Part shown: positions 35,835-46,606 of the stretch, piece by piece
Numbering within the stretch: the stretch's first letter is position 1
Layout of the letters: each line of letters begins with the position of its first letter
Program-made: the position numbers and the translations under genes
Assembly (NCBI GenBank): GCA_009772895.1
Contig: WOUP01000004.1
Coordinates: forward strand, 132,501 to 196,500
Reading direction: 5' to 3'
DNA: 64,000 nt
From: Puniceicoccaceae bacterium 5H
GTDB taxonomy: Bacteria; Verrucomicrobiota; Verrucomicrobiia; Opitutales; Oceanipulchritudinaceae
The notes under the pieces: generated by a model
What the model was told of the DNA's origin: nothing
What the model saw: the letters and a program-made list of their open reading frames with translations, nothing else
Databases searched by the model: none

Positions 35835-37007
35835 CTAGGCCTGCACCGTAGCGGTCGCCTCCGCTGGCTCCAGCCCCTCGTATTCGCGCAGGCGCAGGAT
35901 GTAGAGTGGCAACACGACCACGGCCACGGCAGAGATGGCCGCCGCGATCTGGTTGAAGGAGTTGTGCAGCGCGCTGAGGTCGGCGGAGCCCTGCAGGGCG
36001 GTGTTGATCACGGGCAGGCCGAGCGCGATCAGCACGCTCACCGCGAGTCCGGTGCCCGCCTTGGCGAGGTCGAGCGCCATGAGCTTGAAGCCGACGCCCG
36101 CGGTGTTGGGGCGGTCCATCATGCGCAGTCCGATTTCGCGACCCGCCAACAGTCCGATAAAGACCCAGGTGGTGCTCATCGGCATGCTGTTGTAGAACTT
36201 GAAATACCAGAGGATCACGCCGTAGAGCAGGTCGATCAGGGTGGCGGACCGGATGTCGACCGTGTTGCGCTTTTGCAGCACCACACGCTGGATGGCGCCC
36301 CCGTGCGACCAGAAGATGAAGGCCTGAATCACGACCATCCAGGCAAGGCCGCCGATCAACCAGCTCGTATCGAGGGGGCGCGGCAGGTAGATGAAGACAT
36401 TCGCCAGGTCCTGGGTCAGCCAGCCGCTCCAGAGCACGGCGGTCGAGACCCACTGAGCGATCACCCAGCCTATGGCCGGCTCATGCGCCTTGAGTTGCAG
36501 GTTGCCTTCGACCGTCGGCACGTTGGCCTCGCCGTTGCCTGCCCCGGGGATGGCCGGGTTCTGGCTCCACTTTTGCTCGAAGAGGCGCGAAATGGCGAGG
36601 TAGATCACGAGCCCGAGGCCCAGGGCCACGCCGTAGCCGATAATGGTCTTCGTCAACATGCCCGGCAGGGCCGAGCCCATGAAGACGAGCAGGATCAGAA
36701 AGGAGGTGCTGACCGGGAAGCCCCAGCGCGTCAGCGCCAGCAGGATGGCCGGGGCCACCAGGTGCGTCCAGTTGAAGTGGATTTCAGTGAAATCGGGAAA
36801 TTTGTTGAGGCGCCCGTGGGTCGCGTCGCCGTGGAACCAGCCCCAGAGGATGGTCGCGACCATCACCGTGGCGGCAAACGCGAACAGGAGCCACCAGGGT
36901 CGTTTGCTGTTGGACGCCAGAAAGGTGCCCAAGGTTTGAATGGAGTCGTTGGCGACGATGGCATACGCCGCCAACAAAAATCCGATGACCATGAAGAGTG
37001 TTTCCAT
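35835..37007 (-). CDS. PiT-like phosphate transporter family protein
   Basis: A 390-residue polytopic membrane protein with about ten hydrophobic segments. It has the internal two-fold layout of inorganic phosphate (PiT) transporters: an early ND motif (IVANDSIQTLGTFL, N20/D21), a Pro-Val-Ser-Thr segment (GFPVSTSFLILLVFMG), and second-half equivalents TQDLANVFIYLP and MPMSTTWVFIGLLAGRE. The similarity is by motif only and the protein is shorter than most PiT proteins, so the substrate is uncertain (phosphate or a related anion). The ATG at 37007 is preferred over an upstream extension. A direct repeat resembling a Pho box lies 150 bases upstream. Confidence 0.6.
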   Translation of the reverse strand: METLFMVIGFLLAAYAIVANDSIQTLGTFLASNSKRPWWLLFAFAATVMVATILWGWFHGDATHGRLNKFPDFTEIHFNWTHLVAPAILLALTRWGFPVSTSFLILLVFMGSALPGMLTKTIIGYGVALGLGLVIYLAISRLFEQKWSQNPAIPGAGNGEANVPTVEGNLQLKAHEPAIGWVIAQWVSTAVLWSGWLTQDLANVFIYLPRPLDTSWLIGGLAWMVVIQAFIFWSHGGAIQRVVLQKRNTVDIRSATLIDLLYGVILWYFKFYNSMPMSTTWVFIGLLAGREIGLRMMDRPNTAGVGFKLMALDLAKAGTGLAVSVLIALGLPVINTALQGSADLSALHNSFNQIAAAISAVAVVVLPLYILRLREYEGLEPAEATATVQA

Positions 37008-37156
37008 ACCGCAGTCGATGAGGATCCGATAGAGCCTGCAGGTTGAAACATGCAGTTCAACCTTTTTGCCCATATCGAATCCACACTACTCGGCAGAAGC
37101 CCGGGGTTGTAAAGGCGAAGGCAATCTCGTTGCCGAAATGTAACGCTCCAGTTAAT

Positions 37157-37174
37157 TTGTCACACTCCTGTAAC
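37157..37174. promoter_or_regulatory. Candidate Pho-box-like direct repeat
   Basis: TTGTCACACTCCTGTAAC contains TGTCA and TGTAA with an 11-bp period, as in PhoB boxes, although the half-sites read on the strand opposite to the downstream transporter gene. On the minus strand they read TTACA and TGACA, closer to the Bacillus PhoP pattern. It lies between the RND stop and the PiT-like start. The basis is pattern only. Confidence 0.35.
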
Positions 37175-37185
37175 AATTGAGGGGC

Positions 37186-40100
37186 TCAGGCGCGCGAGGT
37201 AGAGCCTTCAGTCTGCCGATCCTTCTGGTAGAGGCGCCCAATCTTCTTCATCCCGTGCTTCATATCCTCGGCGGCCAAATACGTAGCCGGTACCAGCAGC
37301 AAGGTGATGACGGTGACGAACAGCACGCCAAAGCCGAGGCTGAGCGCCATGGGGATGATGAAGCGGGCTTGCACGGCGGTCTCGAAAATCATCGGCGCCA
37401 GCCCCATGAAGGTGGTCAGTGAGGTGAGGATGACCGGGCGGAAGCGGCGGCGCCCGGCGTCGACGAGGGCCTCCCGCAGGTCCATGCCCTCCCGCCGGCG
37501 GTCGTTGACGGCGGCCACGAGCACGAGGGAGTCGTTGATGACCACGCCGCTGAGGGCGACGAGGCCGAACATGCTGACGATGCTGAGGTTGTAGCCGAGC
37601 AGGAGGTGGCCGAAGACGGCGCCGATGAGGCCGAACGGTACTACCAGCAGGATGATGATGGGCTGCAGATAGCTGTTGAACACGACGGCCATGAGCCCGT
37701 ACATCACCAGCAGGGCGATGAGCATGCCCTTGCCGAGCGCGCCCATCGCCTCCGCTTGCGATTCCTGCTCGCCGGAGACGAATTTCTCCAGCCCGGGGTA
37801 TTTTTGCTGCAGCTTCGGCAGTTCCTTGCTGAGCAATTGAGAGGTGATAGCGCCGCCGGTCGTGACGCTCTGGTCGACTTCGGCCGTGACTTCCGCCACG
37901 CGACGACCGTCCTGCCGGTTGATACTGGTGGCCGAGCGGCCCCGGTCGAAGAAAGCGGCTTCGGGCAGCGGGATTTCGCCCCCATTGGGCGTGCGGATGA
38001 TGAGGTTGTCGACGAGGTAGCCGGTGTTGCGCTCATCGTCGGGCAGGCGCACGTACACGCGTAACTCGTCCCGCCCGCGCTGCTGGCGCTCGACCTCGGC
38101 CCCGTAGATCGCGCCGCGTAGCTGCCGGGCCAGCGAGGCCTCCGTGAGCCCGAGCGCGCGGGCGGAAGGGCGCAGGGTCAGGTCGATCTGTTCCTTGCCC
38201 TCCTGAAAGCCGTCGTCCACATCGCGCACGCCGTTGTATTGGCGCAGGCGGTCGGCCAGTTCGCCCGAGGCGGCGCGCAGGGTGCGCAAATCGTGGTGGA
38301 CGAGTTGCAGGGAGACGGCGGAGCCGGTGGCGGGGCCGATGTCGTAGCTCACCTTCAGGCTTTCCGCGCCCGGCACCTCGCCGATCTGCTCGCGCCATTT
38401 TTCCGAAAAGGCGCTGGTCGAGACATCGCGCTGGGCCGAGGGCACCAGAAAGATCTCGATCGCGGCCAGGTGGCTGCCCGAACCGCTGCCGCCAAAGGTA
38501 TCCGGCCCGCTGGCGCTGGTGGCCTGGGTGCCGACGATGGAAAAGGTGCCTTCGCTGATCTGCGCGTCCTCCTGATCGTCCGCATCCTGCTTCAGGTCGT
38601 CGAGCGCGGTGCTGCCGGCCTGCACGATCTGGCGCATCGCGGCTTCCGTCTGTTCCTGGGAGGTGCCGTAGGGCATGGTCAGGGCGACGGTGACGCGGTC
38701 GCTGGCGATCTTGGGCAGGAAGGTCGTCGGCAGGTAGCCGCTCATGACAAAGCCTATGATGACGATCAGGAGCCCGTAGGCCGCAGCAATGGTGAGGTAG
38801 CGCCACTCCAGCACGCGGCGGGCAAAGGGCGGGTAGTGGCGATCCACCCAGTTGCGGAAGCCTTCCGAGAAGCGATCCTGGGCGCGGCTCAGCTTGGCAA
38901 AGACGCTCTTGCCCTGCGGCTTCTGGTTGGGGTCGCCCGCGTGCCGCGCGAGGTGGGAGGGCAGCACGAGCAGGGATTCGACCAGTGAAATCAGCAGGAT
39001 GGGGATGACGATGAGCGGGATCTCCTGAAAGAACTTGCCCATCGCGCCCGGCACCATCAGAAGCGGCGCGAAGGCAACCACGGTGGTCATGACGGCAAAG
39101 ATGACCGGCGTGAGCACCTCGCGGGTGCCGAGGATGGCGGCGAGCGTCGGGTTGTCCTCTTCGCGGCGTTTGTCCGAGATTGCTTCGCCGACCACGATCG
39201 CGTCGTCCACCACGATGCCCAGCACCAGCAGAAAGGCGAAGAGCGAGATCATGTTGATCGACACATCGAAGAAGGGCATGAAGACGAAGGCCCCCAACAG
39301 CGCGATGGGCAGCCCGAGCGTGACCCAGAACGCGAGGCGCGGGCGCAGGAACAGGCCGAGGATGACCAGCACGAGGATGATGCCGAGCCGCCCATTTTCA
39401 ACCAGCAGGCCGATGCGGTCCTTGAAGAGCTGGCTGCGGTCGTTCCAGGTGGCGATGTGCAGGTCGTCGGGCAGCTCCGCCCGCTTGCGCTCGAGGAACT
39501 TCTCGACTGCGCCAGTGATCATGAGCGGCGTCTGGTCGCCCACCCGGTAGATCTTGAGCCGCACGGCGCGCTGGCCGTTGAAGTAGGCCGCGATGTCGGT
39601 ATCGCGAAAGCCGTCGATCACCGCGCCGAGGTCGTCCAGCGTGACGGTGCTGCCGTTGGGTTCGCGAATCACGGCCACGTCGCGGAACTCGATGCCCTGC
39701 TCGCGCTCTTCGGTCACCCGCAGGCGCAGGTCGCCGCTGGGCGTCTCGATCGCGCCCGCCGGTAGCTCGATGGAGGCCGCGTCGACTGCGCGGGCGACAT
39801 CCTGCGGCGTCAAATCGTAGCGGCGCAGATTTTCCTGCGGGATCTCAATGCTGATTTCGGGCTCCGGCAGGCCGTCGATCTCCGTATAGGTGACGGGGGT
39901 CTGGTTGAGCAGTTCCTGGCGGGCCTCTTCGGCCAAGCGCTTGAGCTCCTGCGGGGTGGCGTTGCCGTAAAAGATGAGCGAGATGACCTGGGCGCGGTTG
40001 TCCGGAATCGTGATGATGGGCTCTTCCGCCTGCTCGGGGAAGGAGCGGATGCGCGCCACCTCGTTCTTGATGTCGTTCAGCGCGCGCTGGCGGTCGGTCC

Positions 40101-40440
40101 CGGTGATCAGCTCCGCAATCACGGTGCCGCTGCCTTCGGAGGCGGACGCGCGGACCTCGTCCACGCCGTCGACGCCGCGCACGGCATCCTCGATCGGCAG
40201 CACAATGGCCTCCTCGACTTCCTCCGGTCCCGCACCGGGGTAGGGGACCGTGATGGTGACCATCTCGAGCTCGATGTTGGGAAAGACCTCCTGTTTCACA
40301 CCGAAGGCGCTGACGAGGCCGCCGACGAGGAAGATGAGCATGATCAGGTTGGCCGCCACCGGGTGCTGCACAAACCATGCGACAATGCCCTTCTGGCGCT
40401 TCACCGGGTCGTCCGGGTGCTGCTGCGAATCGTCGGCCAT
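37186..40440 (-). CDS. RND efflux transporter, inner membrane subunit
   Basis: Proton-driven RND pump of the AcrB/MexB-like HAE superfamily, 1084 residues. TM1 (about 25-45) precedes the first periplasmic domain with [27 protein letters not shown]. Central helices carry the conserved [17 protein letters not shown] (relay aspartates), and a second periplasmic domain and helix set repeats the layout ([22 protein letters not shown]). It is the last gene of a minus-strand operon OMF-adaptor-pump, 3 bases after the adaptor stop. The combination suggests export of hydrophobic toxins; the substrate is unknown. Confidence 0.95.
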   Translation of the reverse strand: MADDSQQHPDDPVKRQKGIVAWFVQHPVAANLIMLIFLVGGLVSAFGVKQEVFPNIELEMVTITVPYPGAGPEEVEEAIVLPIEDAVRGVDGVDEVRASASEGSGTVIAELITGTDRQRALNDIKNEVARIRSFPEQAEEPIITIPDNRAQVISLIFYGNATPQELKRLAEEARQELLNQTPVTYTEIDGLPEPEISIEIPQENLRRYDLTPQDVARAVDAASIELPAGAIETPSGDLRLRVTEEREQGIEFRDVAVIREPNGSTVTLDDLGAVIDGFRDTDIAAYFNGQRAVRLKIYRVGDQTPLMITGAVEKFLERKRAELPDDLHIATWNDRSQLFKDRIGLLVENGRLGIILVLVILGLFLRPRLAFWVTLGLPIALLGAFVFMPFFDVSINMISLFAFLLVLGIVVDDAIVVGEAISDKRREEDNPTLAAILGTREVLTPVIFAVMTTVVAFAPLLMVPGAMGKFFQEIPLIVIPILLISLVESLLVLPSHLARHAGDPNQKPQGKSVFAKLSRAQDRFSEGFRNWVDRHYPPFARRVLEWRYLTIAAAYGLLIVIIGFVMSGYLPTTFLPKIASDRVTVALTMPYGTSQEQTEAAMRQIVQAGSTALDDLKQDADDQEDAQISEGTFSIVGTQATSASGPDTFGGSGSGSHLAAIEIFLVPSAQRDVSTSAFSEKWREQIGEVPGAESLKVSYDIGPATGSAVSLQLVHHDLRTLRAASGELADRLRQYNGVRDVDDGFQEGKEQIDLTLRPSARALGLTEASLARQLRGAIYGAEVERQQRGRDELRVYVRLPDDERNTGYLVDNLIIRTPNGGEIPLPEAAFFDRGRSATSINRQDGRRVAEVTAEVDQSVTTGGAITSQLLSKELPKLQQKYPGLEKFVSGEQESQAEAMGALGKGMLIALLVMYGLMAVVFNSYLQPIIILLVVPFGLIGAVFGHLLLGYNLSIVSMFGLVALSGVVINDSLVLVAAVNDRRREGMDLREALVDAGRRRFRPVILTSLTTFMGLAPMIFETAVQARFIIPMALSLGFGVLFVTVITLLLVPATYLAAEDMKHGMKKIGRLYQKDRQTEGSTSRA

Positions 40441-40443
40441 GGT

Positions 40444-41721
40444 TCAGGAAGCGTTGTCGTGGTGGGCGGTTTGGTCGGCGGCGGTCGCGTTCTGTCCGGT
40501 GTTGCCGCCCTGGCTCTGGCGGACCTGCTCGGCGCGGCGCAGCTTCATGCCGTCCACGGGATTGGAAATGGGCGAGATCACCAGCCGGTCGCCGTCCTGC
40601 AGGCCTTCGGCCACGTATAGCGCTTCGGGCGTCTGCCACGCGATTTCGATCGGCTGGATCTGCATCTTGCCGTCGCGGAAGACATAGACCTCATCGCCCT
40701 CGCGCAGCGCGCGCCATGGCACCTTTACCAGGTTCTCCTGGGCCGGGGTGTCGATCACGACCTCCACGTAGGCGCTCAGGAGCAAGGGCAGGGCCGGGGT
40801 TTCGTGGGCGGCGGCCTCCGTCGAATCGAGGCGCAGCGGGTCGTCTACCTCGATCAGGATGCGCGCCATGCGGCCGTTTTCGTCCAGATCGCCATACAGG
40901 CGGGAGACGTGACCCTGCCGCTCGATTCGCTGGGCGCCGAGTTGCTGGATCACGCGCACGGCGGAGCCCTGTTCCGCCTCGGTGTTGAAACCCGGGATGT
41001 GGATGCGGTCGAGCTGCTTGACCGGCAGGCTGGCTTCGACCCAAAACGTTGCGTTGCCGATCAGCTCCACCAGTTGGCTCTGGGGCGTCACGAGTTGACC
41101 GAGCCCCACCTGCTCCTGACGGATGAAGCCGTCGAAGGGCGCCTCGATGCGCGTCTTTTCCAGCTGCAATTGGGCGCGGTCGCGCTGGGCCTTTGCGGTC
41201 TCGACCTGCGCTCGGGCGGACTGCATCTGCGGCACGCGCAAGGCCAGCGAGCGGTCGGCCTGGGCCTGTTCCTCAACGTTTTCCTGATAGTATTCCCAAT
41301 CCAGCTCGGCCACGTCCTGCCGGCCCTCTTCCTGCGCCAGCTGGGCCTTGGCCTGAGCGAGCTGTCCTTCGGCTTCGGCCAGCCGGTAGCGATAGACGCG
41401 CGGGTCGATCTGCACCAGCAGCTCGCCTTCTTCCACGCGACCGCCGGGGCGTACCGCAGGGTTGAGTTCCACGACCTTGCCTTCGACTTCGGCGTGGATC
41501 CAGGCCCGGCGGGCGGGCATCACGTTACCGTAGCCGTGCACCTTCAGCGGGCGCACTTCGCGGTGCACGACCGTGGTTTCCACCACGGGCCCGAGGCGTT
41601 TGGGTTCGCTTTGCTGCGGCGGCTGCTTGAAGGCAAACAGGGCCATCGTGATGCCCACAGCCAGCGCGAGCACAAGGATCGGCAGGCCCCAGCGGAGCCA
41701 TTTGGCGCGCTTCTGATTCAT
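40444..41721 (-). CDS. RND efflux periplasmic adaptor (HlyD/AcrA family)
   Basis: Membrane-fusion protein of 425 residues linking the RND pump to the outer-membrane factor. An N-terminal signal anchor (WLRWGLPILVLALAVGITMA) is followed by a biotinyl/lipoyl-like half (NVMPARRAWIHAEVEGKVVE), a long alpha-helical hairpin (about 125-200) and the second lipoyl half (TRIEAPFDGFIRQEQVGLGQ), then a beta-barrel domain. The ATG at 41721 overlaps the TGA of the upstream outer-membrane-factor gene (ATGA), so the genes are translationally coupled. Confidence 0.93.
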   Translation of the reverse strand: MNQKRAKWLRWGLPILVLALAVGITMALFAFKQPPQQSEPKRLGPVVETTVVHREVRPLKVHGYGNVMPARRAWIHAEVEGKVVELNPAVRPGGRVEEGELLVQIDPRVYRYRLAEAEGQLAQAKAQLAQEEGRQDVAELDWEYYQENVEEQAQADRSLALRVPQMQSARAQVETAKAQRDRAQLQLEKTRIEAPFDGFIRQEQVGLGQLVTPQSQLVELIGNATFWVEASLPVKQLDRIHIPGFNTEAEQGSAVRVIQQLGAQRIERQGHVSRLYGDLDENGRMARILIEVDDPLRLDSTEAAAHETPALPLLLSAYVEVVIDTPAQENLVKVPWRALREGDEVYVFRDGKMQIQPIEIAWQTPEALYVAEGLQDGDRLVISPISNPVDGMKLRRAEQVRQSQGGNTGQNATAADQTAHHDNAS

Positions 41722-43214
41722 GATGCGGAAAGGTCTTGGGTGGCTTGGCGGGCGGCGGCGGGCAGATCGTCTCCACCCGAGGCGACGGCGCGGTAGAGCT
41801 GCAGGCGGTTGAGCCAGCGGTCGCGGCGCGCCTCCAACTCGGCAATCTGGGCCTCGCGCAACTGCTGCTCGGCATCGAGCACGCGCAGGTAGCCCACCGC
41901 CCCGTTGACGAAGCGGGAACGCGCCAGCTCCAGCGCCTGCTCGCTCTGACTCAGCTGGGTGCGCACGCTCTGCTCGTAGGCATCCAGCTCGCGGGCCTGG
42001 CTCAGGGCGTCCGCGACTTCGCGCAAGGCATCCAGCCACGCCTGTGCATAGGAGAGGCGGGCGACGTCGGCTTGAGCGCGCGCCACGTCTTCCTGGGCTT
42101 CGATGCGGCCACCGTCGAAAATCGTCTGCTGGGCCTCGCCGGCAATGCTCCAGAAGACCGTATCGAGCAGTTCATCCAGCTCGGTCGCCTGCAGAAAGGC
42201 CTCTGCCGACAGGGTGATCGACGGGAGGTGTTCGCGGGCGGCGGCCGCGGCCTCGGCATCGACCGCCTGAAATTCATAAAAGGCCTGTTGCAGATCGGGC
42301 CGCTGCTGCAACAGCTCGATCGGCAGGCCCGGCTCGGGCAAGGGGGGCAGCGGCGGCAACCGGTCGGCCACGTCGAGCTGCCAGTTCTGCGGCGCATGGC
42401 CGGTCAAGGTCGCCAGCTGGTGGGCATACTGGTCGCGTTGACTCTGCGCCAGTTGCACCTGTCCCTGGAGCCGTTCGGCCGTCTGCTCCTGCTGCGACAG
42501 GTCGAGCGCGGAGGATTGACCCTGACCGACCCGACGCTCGAGCAACGCGATCTGTTCCTGCACGGCCTCGTATTGCCGGTGGAGCAGGGCGAGGCGGGCT
42601 TCCGCGGTGCGCAGGCGCAGGTAGGTTTCGGTCACGCGGGCGGCGAGGGAGATGGCGAGGCCCTCGATCTGCGCTCGGCCGGCGGCCACCCGGCGCTCGG
42701 CGGCGGCGTCCTGCGCGGCCAGCTTGCCCCACAGGTCCAGCTCCCACGAGGCGGCGAGGCCCGCGCGGTAGGTGGTGTCGGTGTAGGCGTCGGGCGTGCG
42801 CGTGTTGCCGCCTTGCCCGGATTGCTGCTGTCCACCGCCGGCGGCAAGGGCCGAGGTCGCGCCCATGATCGGTTGCTTGCTGCGTTGGATCTGCCCCGTG
42901 GCTTGCACTTGCGGCAATCGGCCCGCGCCGGCCTGACGCGCTTGCGCCAGCGAGACTTCGAGTTGGGCCCAGGCTTGTTGCCAACTGGGGTTGCGGCTAA
43001 ACGTATCCTGCAGGAGCGTCGCCAACTCCGGCTCCTGCCACAGGTCGGCCCATTGCTGCGGCGGCACCGTCTCCTGTGCGACCGCCTGGAAGGACTCCGG
43101 GACCTCCACCGGCGGGCGTTCGGCGTGGAAATCGCTCGCGTGGTAGCAGCCGCCCAGGCCGAGCAGGAGGCAGACGGCGAGCGTGGATCCGCTGACGGTA
43201 GACCGAGTGGACAT
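41718..43214 (-). CDS. Outer-membrane efflux lipoprotein (TolC/NodT family)
   Basis: Outer-membrane channel subunit of the RND system, 498 residues. The signal peptide ends with a lipobox (LLLGLGGC), so the protein is lipid-modified, as typical for NodT/OprM-type factors. Two OEP domains follow, each with long helices (for example LEVSLAQARQAGAGRLPQVQ and ARAQADVARLSYAQAWLDAL). It is the first gene of the operon; the adaptor and pump follow downstream. The ATG at 43214 fits the lipoprotein signal; an upstream GTG would add ten residues. Confidence 0.93.
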   Translation of the reverse strand: MSTRSTVSGSTLAVCLLLGLGGCYHASDFHAERPPVEVPESFQAVAQETVPPQQWADLWQEPELATLLQDTFSRNPSWQQAWAQLEVSLAQARQAGAGRLPQVQATGQIQRSKQPIMGATSALAAGGGQQQSGQGGNTRTPDAYTDTTYRAGLAASWELDLWGKLAAQDAAAERRVAAGRAQIEGLAISLAARVTETYLRLRTAEARLALLHRQYEAVQEQIALLERRVGQGQSSALDLSQQEQTAERLQGQVQLAQSQRDQYAHQLATLTGHAPQNWQLDVADRLPPLPPLPEPGLPIELLQQRPDLQQAFYEFQAVDAEAAAAAREHLPSITLSAEAFLQATELDELLDTVFWSIAGEAQQTIFDGGRIEAQEDVARAQADVARLSYAQAWLDALREVADALSQARELDAYEQSVRTQLSQSEQALELARSRFVNGAVGYLRVLDAEQQLREAQIAELEARRDRWLNRLQLYRAVASGGDDLPAAARQATQDLSAS

Positions 43215-43451
43215 GGCCTCTCCCGTGGGCAGATCCCGTACCACCCCTCCCGGCCGATGGGGTAGAACGCCGCTAAACCTTCCGGTATAGGCGCAAACGA
43301 GCGTTTTACCGAGCGCGACTCATGCTGTTGAGGTTATGCAGGCTGCAATGCTGCTGCGGCGGGCAAGGTGCAGCCTACGCGAGTGTAACGGTAAGCGGAG
43401 AAAGTCACGCTTGGGCGCTTGAAGACTGGGGGGCATGTTGTAGGCTGGCGC

Positions 43452-45857
43452 ATGAGCGCTCCCTTCACGGCAGAATTTGCCCCGGACAAACCGGGCGTGG
43501 ACCCGCATTGGTCGTCGACCGTCAAGAATGGCGTCGGCACCGCCTTCCAGCGCGAGAGCCTGATCTGGTTTACCCTCGGCCAGGGGGTGGTGAAGGAAGT
43601 CTTCTACCCGACGATCGACTCCGCCAACCTGCGCGACATGGGCTTCGTCGTCACCGGGCCGGACGGCTTTTTCTCCGAAGAACGCACCGACACCGAGCAC
43701 GATACACAGATCCTCGAGCCGGGCGTACCGTTCTACCAGATCACCAACACCTGCAAGCAGGGGCGTTACCGGATTTACAAGGAGGTCATCTGCCACCCGT
43801 CGCGCGAGGTCTTGCTCCAGCGCATCCGCTTTGAGGTGCTGGAGGGCAAGCGCAGCGACTACCGCCTGTTCCTGCTCGTAAACCCGCACCTGCGCAACAG
43901 CGGCGCCCACAACAACGGGCTTGCGATGGACATCAAGGGCCGGCCCTACCTCTGCGCCGAGCGCCAGAACACCTGGATGGCCGCAGCCTGCGATCAACCG
44001 TGGCTGGCGCGCTCCGTGGGCTATGTGGGCAGCAGCGACGGCTGGCAACAGCTGCACGATCATGGGGAGTTGACCGAGCGCTACCGCCGCGCGCCCGACG
44101 GCAATGTGGCGCTCACCGGCGAAGTCGACTTGCATGGCAGCGGGGAATGGATCCTGTCTGTGCTGGCGTTTGGGCGCAGCGCGGGCGAAGCGACCCACCA
44201 CGCCAACGCGTCGATCATCGAAGGCTGGGAAACCGTTTGCGATACCTACACGGATGCCTGGCGCGACTTTCAGAACCAGTGCTCCACGCCAGACTTGAAG
44301 GGCGTGAATCAGGACCTGCTGCACACGAGCCGCATGGTGCTGCGCGTGCACGACAGCAAGCAATACCCCGGCGCGCTCGTGGCGAGCCTCTCCTACCCGT
44401 GGGGCACGCACGAAGACGGCAACAGCGAGTCGGGCGGCTACCACCTGGTGTGGCCCCGCGATCTGGCGGAAGCGGCCCTGGGCTTTCTCGCGCTCGAGGA
44501 CGAGCAGTCGGCGCGGCAGTCGTTGATCTACCTGCTCGCGAATCAGGAGGCGGACGGCCATTGGGCGCAAAACATGTGGCTCGACGGTAGCCCCTACTGG
44601 ACTGCCAACCAGTCCGACGAAACCGCTTACGCGCTGCTGCTGGCGGAGGTTCTGCACCGCCGCGACCAGCTGGAGGGCATCAAGCTGTGGCCGGCCATGC
44701 GCAAGGCGGCGGAACGCCTCATGATCAACGGACCCGGCACGGCCCAGGACCGGTGGGAGGAAGTCAGCGGCTACCCGATCTTTACCCTCGCGGCCGAGGT
44801 GGCCGGCCTCTGTGCCGGGGCCTATCTGGCCCGTAAATACGACGAGCCGGAGTTCGCCCAGTTGCTGGAGGAGACGGCGGACGACTGGAACGCCTTTATC
44901 GAAGACTGGCTCTACGTGCGCGGTACGGATCTGGCCCAGGAACTGAAGATCGAGGGTTATTTCCCGCGCGTGGTGCCCTTCCAGGGCGTGGCCAAGGGAG
45001 ACGCCGCCGGGGCCACCGTGACGCTGGCGAACCGCATGGAAGCGCCCTACGAAGTGCCGGCAGGCGAGATGACGAGCGTCGACGCGCTGTCCCTCGTCTG
45101 GATGGGCTTGCGCAAGGCCGACGACGCCCGCATCCGCGACACCGTGAAGGCGGTCGATCATACCCTGCGCGCCGAGACCAAGGCTGGCCCCTGCTGGTAT
45201 CGCTACCGCTTCGACGGCTACGGCGAAAAACCGGGCGGCGAGGCCTTTGACAACGCCGGAGTGGGGCGCCCATGGCCGCTGCTGGCGGCGGAGCGTGCGC
45301 TTTACGAGCTGAGCCTGGGCGAGAAGGACGAGGCCCAGCGGCTGTGCCAGGGCGTCGAAAAGATGGCCAACCACTGCGGCCTCATCGCCGAGCAAGTCTG
45401 GGATGAGGACGACATCCCCGAGCAGGATCTTTACAATGGCCAGCCCACCGGCTCGGCGACGCCGCTCGTCTGGGCGCACTCCAACTACCTGCAGCTGGTG
45501 CGCTCCCTGCACGAGGGCTACGTTTTTGGTTGGGCTCCCGCTGCGCACGAGCGCTATGCCCAGGCCGACGAAGCGCCCGTGGGGCGCGCGTTCTGGCGCT
45601 TCGACACGCAGGTGCCGTTCATACGCGAGGGTCGCAAGCTGCGCCTGATGCTCACCGGCCCAGCGCGGGTCCGCTACACCTTCGACGACTGGAAACATCA
45701 TCAAGACGTCGAGACAGACGGCCGAGGTGGTGTATATTGGGTGGACCTCGATACCACGCAGATGCAGCCGGGCGACAAGGTGGTCTTTACGTTCTTTTGG
45801 ACCGAAACGACAAACTGGGAAGGCCAGGACTTCGCCGTCGAGGTGAAGGACTGGTAG
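43452..45857 (+). CDS. GH15 glucoamylase-family glucan hydrolase
   Basis: Hydrolyses terminal alpha-glucosidic bonds from glucans or maltodextrins. The 801-residue protein has an N-terminal beta-sandwich (about 1-270), the (alpha/alpha)6 barrel (about 290-690) and a C-terminal beta domain (about 705-801). Hallmarks are SGGYHLVWPRDLAEAAL, the general-acid region RWEEVSGY (near 435) and the general-base region AEQVWDEDD (near 646). No signal peptide is visible, so it should act in the cytoplasm on stored or imported glucan. With the GH13 enzyme at 56514-58454 it suggests glycogen turnover. It is divergent from the efflux operon. Confidence 0.92.
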   Translation: MSAPFTAEFAPDKPGVDPHWSSTVKNGVGTAFQRESLIWFTLGQGVVKEVFYPTIDSANLRDMGFVVTGPDGFFSEERTDTEHDTQILEPGVPFYQITNTCKQGRYRIYKEVICHPSREVLLQRIRFEVLEGKRSDYRLFLLVNPHLRNSGAHNNGLAMDIKGRPYLCAERQNTWMAAACDQPWLARSVGYVGSSDGWQQLHDHGELTERYRRAPDGNVALTGEVDLHGSGEWILSVLAFGRSAGEATHHANASIIEGWETVCDTYTDAWRDFQNQCSTPDLKGVNQDLLHTSRMVLRVHDSKQYPGALVASLSYPWGTHEDGNSESGGYHLVWPRDLAEAALGFLALEDEQSARQSLIYLLANQEADGHWAQNMWLDGSPYWTANQSDETAYALLLAEVLHRRDQLEGIKLWPAMRKAAERLMINGPGTAQDRWEEVSGYPIFTLAAEVAGLCAGAYLARKYDEPEFAQLLEETADDWNAFIEDWLYVRGTDLAQELKIEGYFPRVVPFQGVAKGDAAGATVTLANRMEAPYEVPAGEMTSVDALSLVWMGLRKADDARIRDTVKAVDHTLRAETKAGPCWYRYRFDGYGEKPGGEAFDNAGVGRPWPLLAAERALYELSLGEKDEAQRLCQGVEKMANHCGLIAEQVWDEDDIPEQDLYNGQPTGSATPLVWAHSNYLQLVRSLHEGYVFGWAPAAHERYAQADEAPVGRAFWRFDTQVPFIREGRKLRLMLTGPARVRYTFDDWKHHQDVETDGRGGVYWVDLDTTQMQPGDKVVFTFFWTETTNWEGQDFAVEVKDW

Positions 45858-45945
45858 TCCCACGGTTCCACAGGCGAATAGGGACGCCGGGCGGTCGTAT
45901 TCCGCTCGGCGTTCTGGTATCGTCCGCACCCCCTGTTTTATCCAT

Positions 45946-46476
45946 ATGACACGTTACGTTGCCTGGCTCCGCGGGGTAAATGTCGGCGGACACAACAAGC
46001 TGCCGATGCAGTCCCTGCGCACTGTCCTTTCCGCCAACGGATTCGAGGCCGTGCAGACCTACATCCAGAGCGGTAACATCGTCTTCCAAAGCGGTGAATC
46101 CGACCGCCGCCAGCTGGAGCGTCAGATGACCGAGCTGATCGAGCAGGACTTCGGCTTCGCGCCCTCAGTCATGATCATCACGGGAGAGGAGCTGCACGCA
46201 GCGGTCGAACGCAACCCCTTCCCCGAAGTGGCCGACACCCCGAAGCACCTGCACGTGAACTTCCTCGGCGATACGCCCACCCACGTAAACTGGGATTCGC
46301 TGGAAGCCTCCCGCGACAGCGAACGCTATGAACTGGTCGATCGCGTTTTTTACCTGCACGTGCCTGGCAGCATCTGGGCCTCGAAGCTCGCCGCCAAAGT
46401 CGAACGCTGCCTCGGCGTGCCTGTCACCAGCCGCAACTGGCGCACCGTCTGCAAAGTCCGCGCCATGCTCGCGTGA
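45946..46476 (+). CDS. DUF1697 family protein
   Basis: A 176-residue cytoplasmic protein of the DUF1697 family. The N-terminal signature YVAWLRGVNVGGHNKLPMQ and the segment TYIQSGNIVFQS are typical, as is the C-terminal SNRNWRTVCKVRAM-like block (here TSRNWRTVCKVRAML). The biochemical role of the family is unknown. It lies 88 bases after the glucoamylase gene. The non-coding repeat region begins immediately downstream. Confidence 0.9.
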   Translation: MTRYVAWLRGVNVGGHNKLPMQSLRTVLSANGFEAVQTYIQSGNIVFQSGESDRRQLERQMTELIEQDFGFAPSVMIITGEELHAAVERNPFPEVADTPKHLHVNFLGDTPTHVNWDSLEASRDSERYELVDRVFYLHVPGSIWASKLAAKVERCLGVPVTSRNWRTVCKVRAMLA

Positions 46477-46606
46477 CGGGGGTAACGCGCGGCGTCCGTG
46501 CTGGTCGTGGCGGGTCATCGCGTCTTGGGATGCGCAGCATTCCGCCGCTTTTCTAGCGCGAGCGTGGGCGGACCTGCGGATATTTGGCTGGCAATTCGCG
46601 CTGTCG

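Noticed and set aside
43320-45929. Very long minus-strand reading frame opposite the glucoamylase gene
   Set aside because: It shadows the plus-strand GH15 gene, whose barrel and catalytic motifs are clear.
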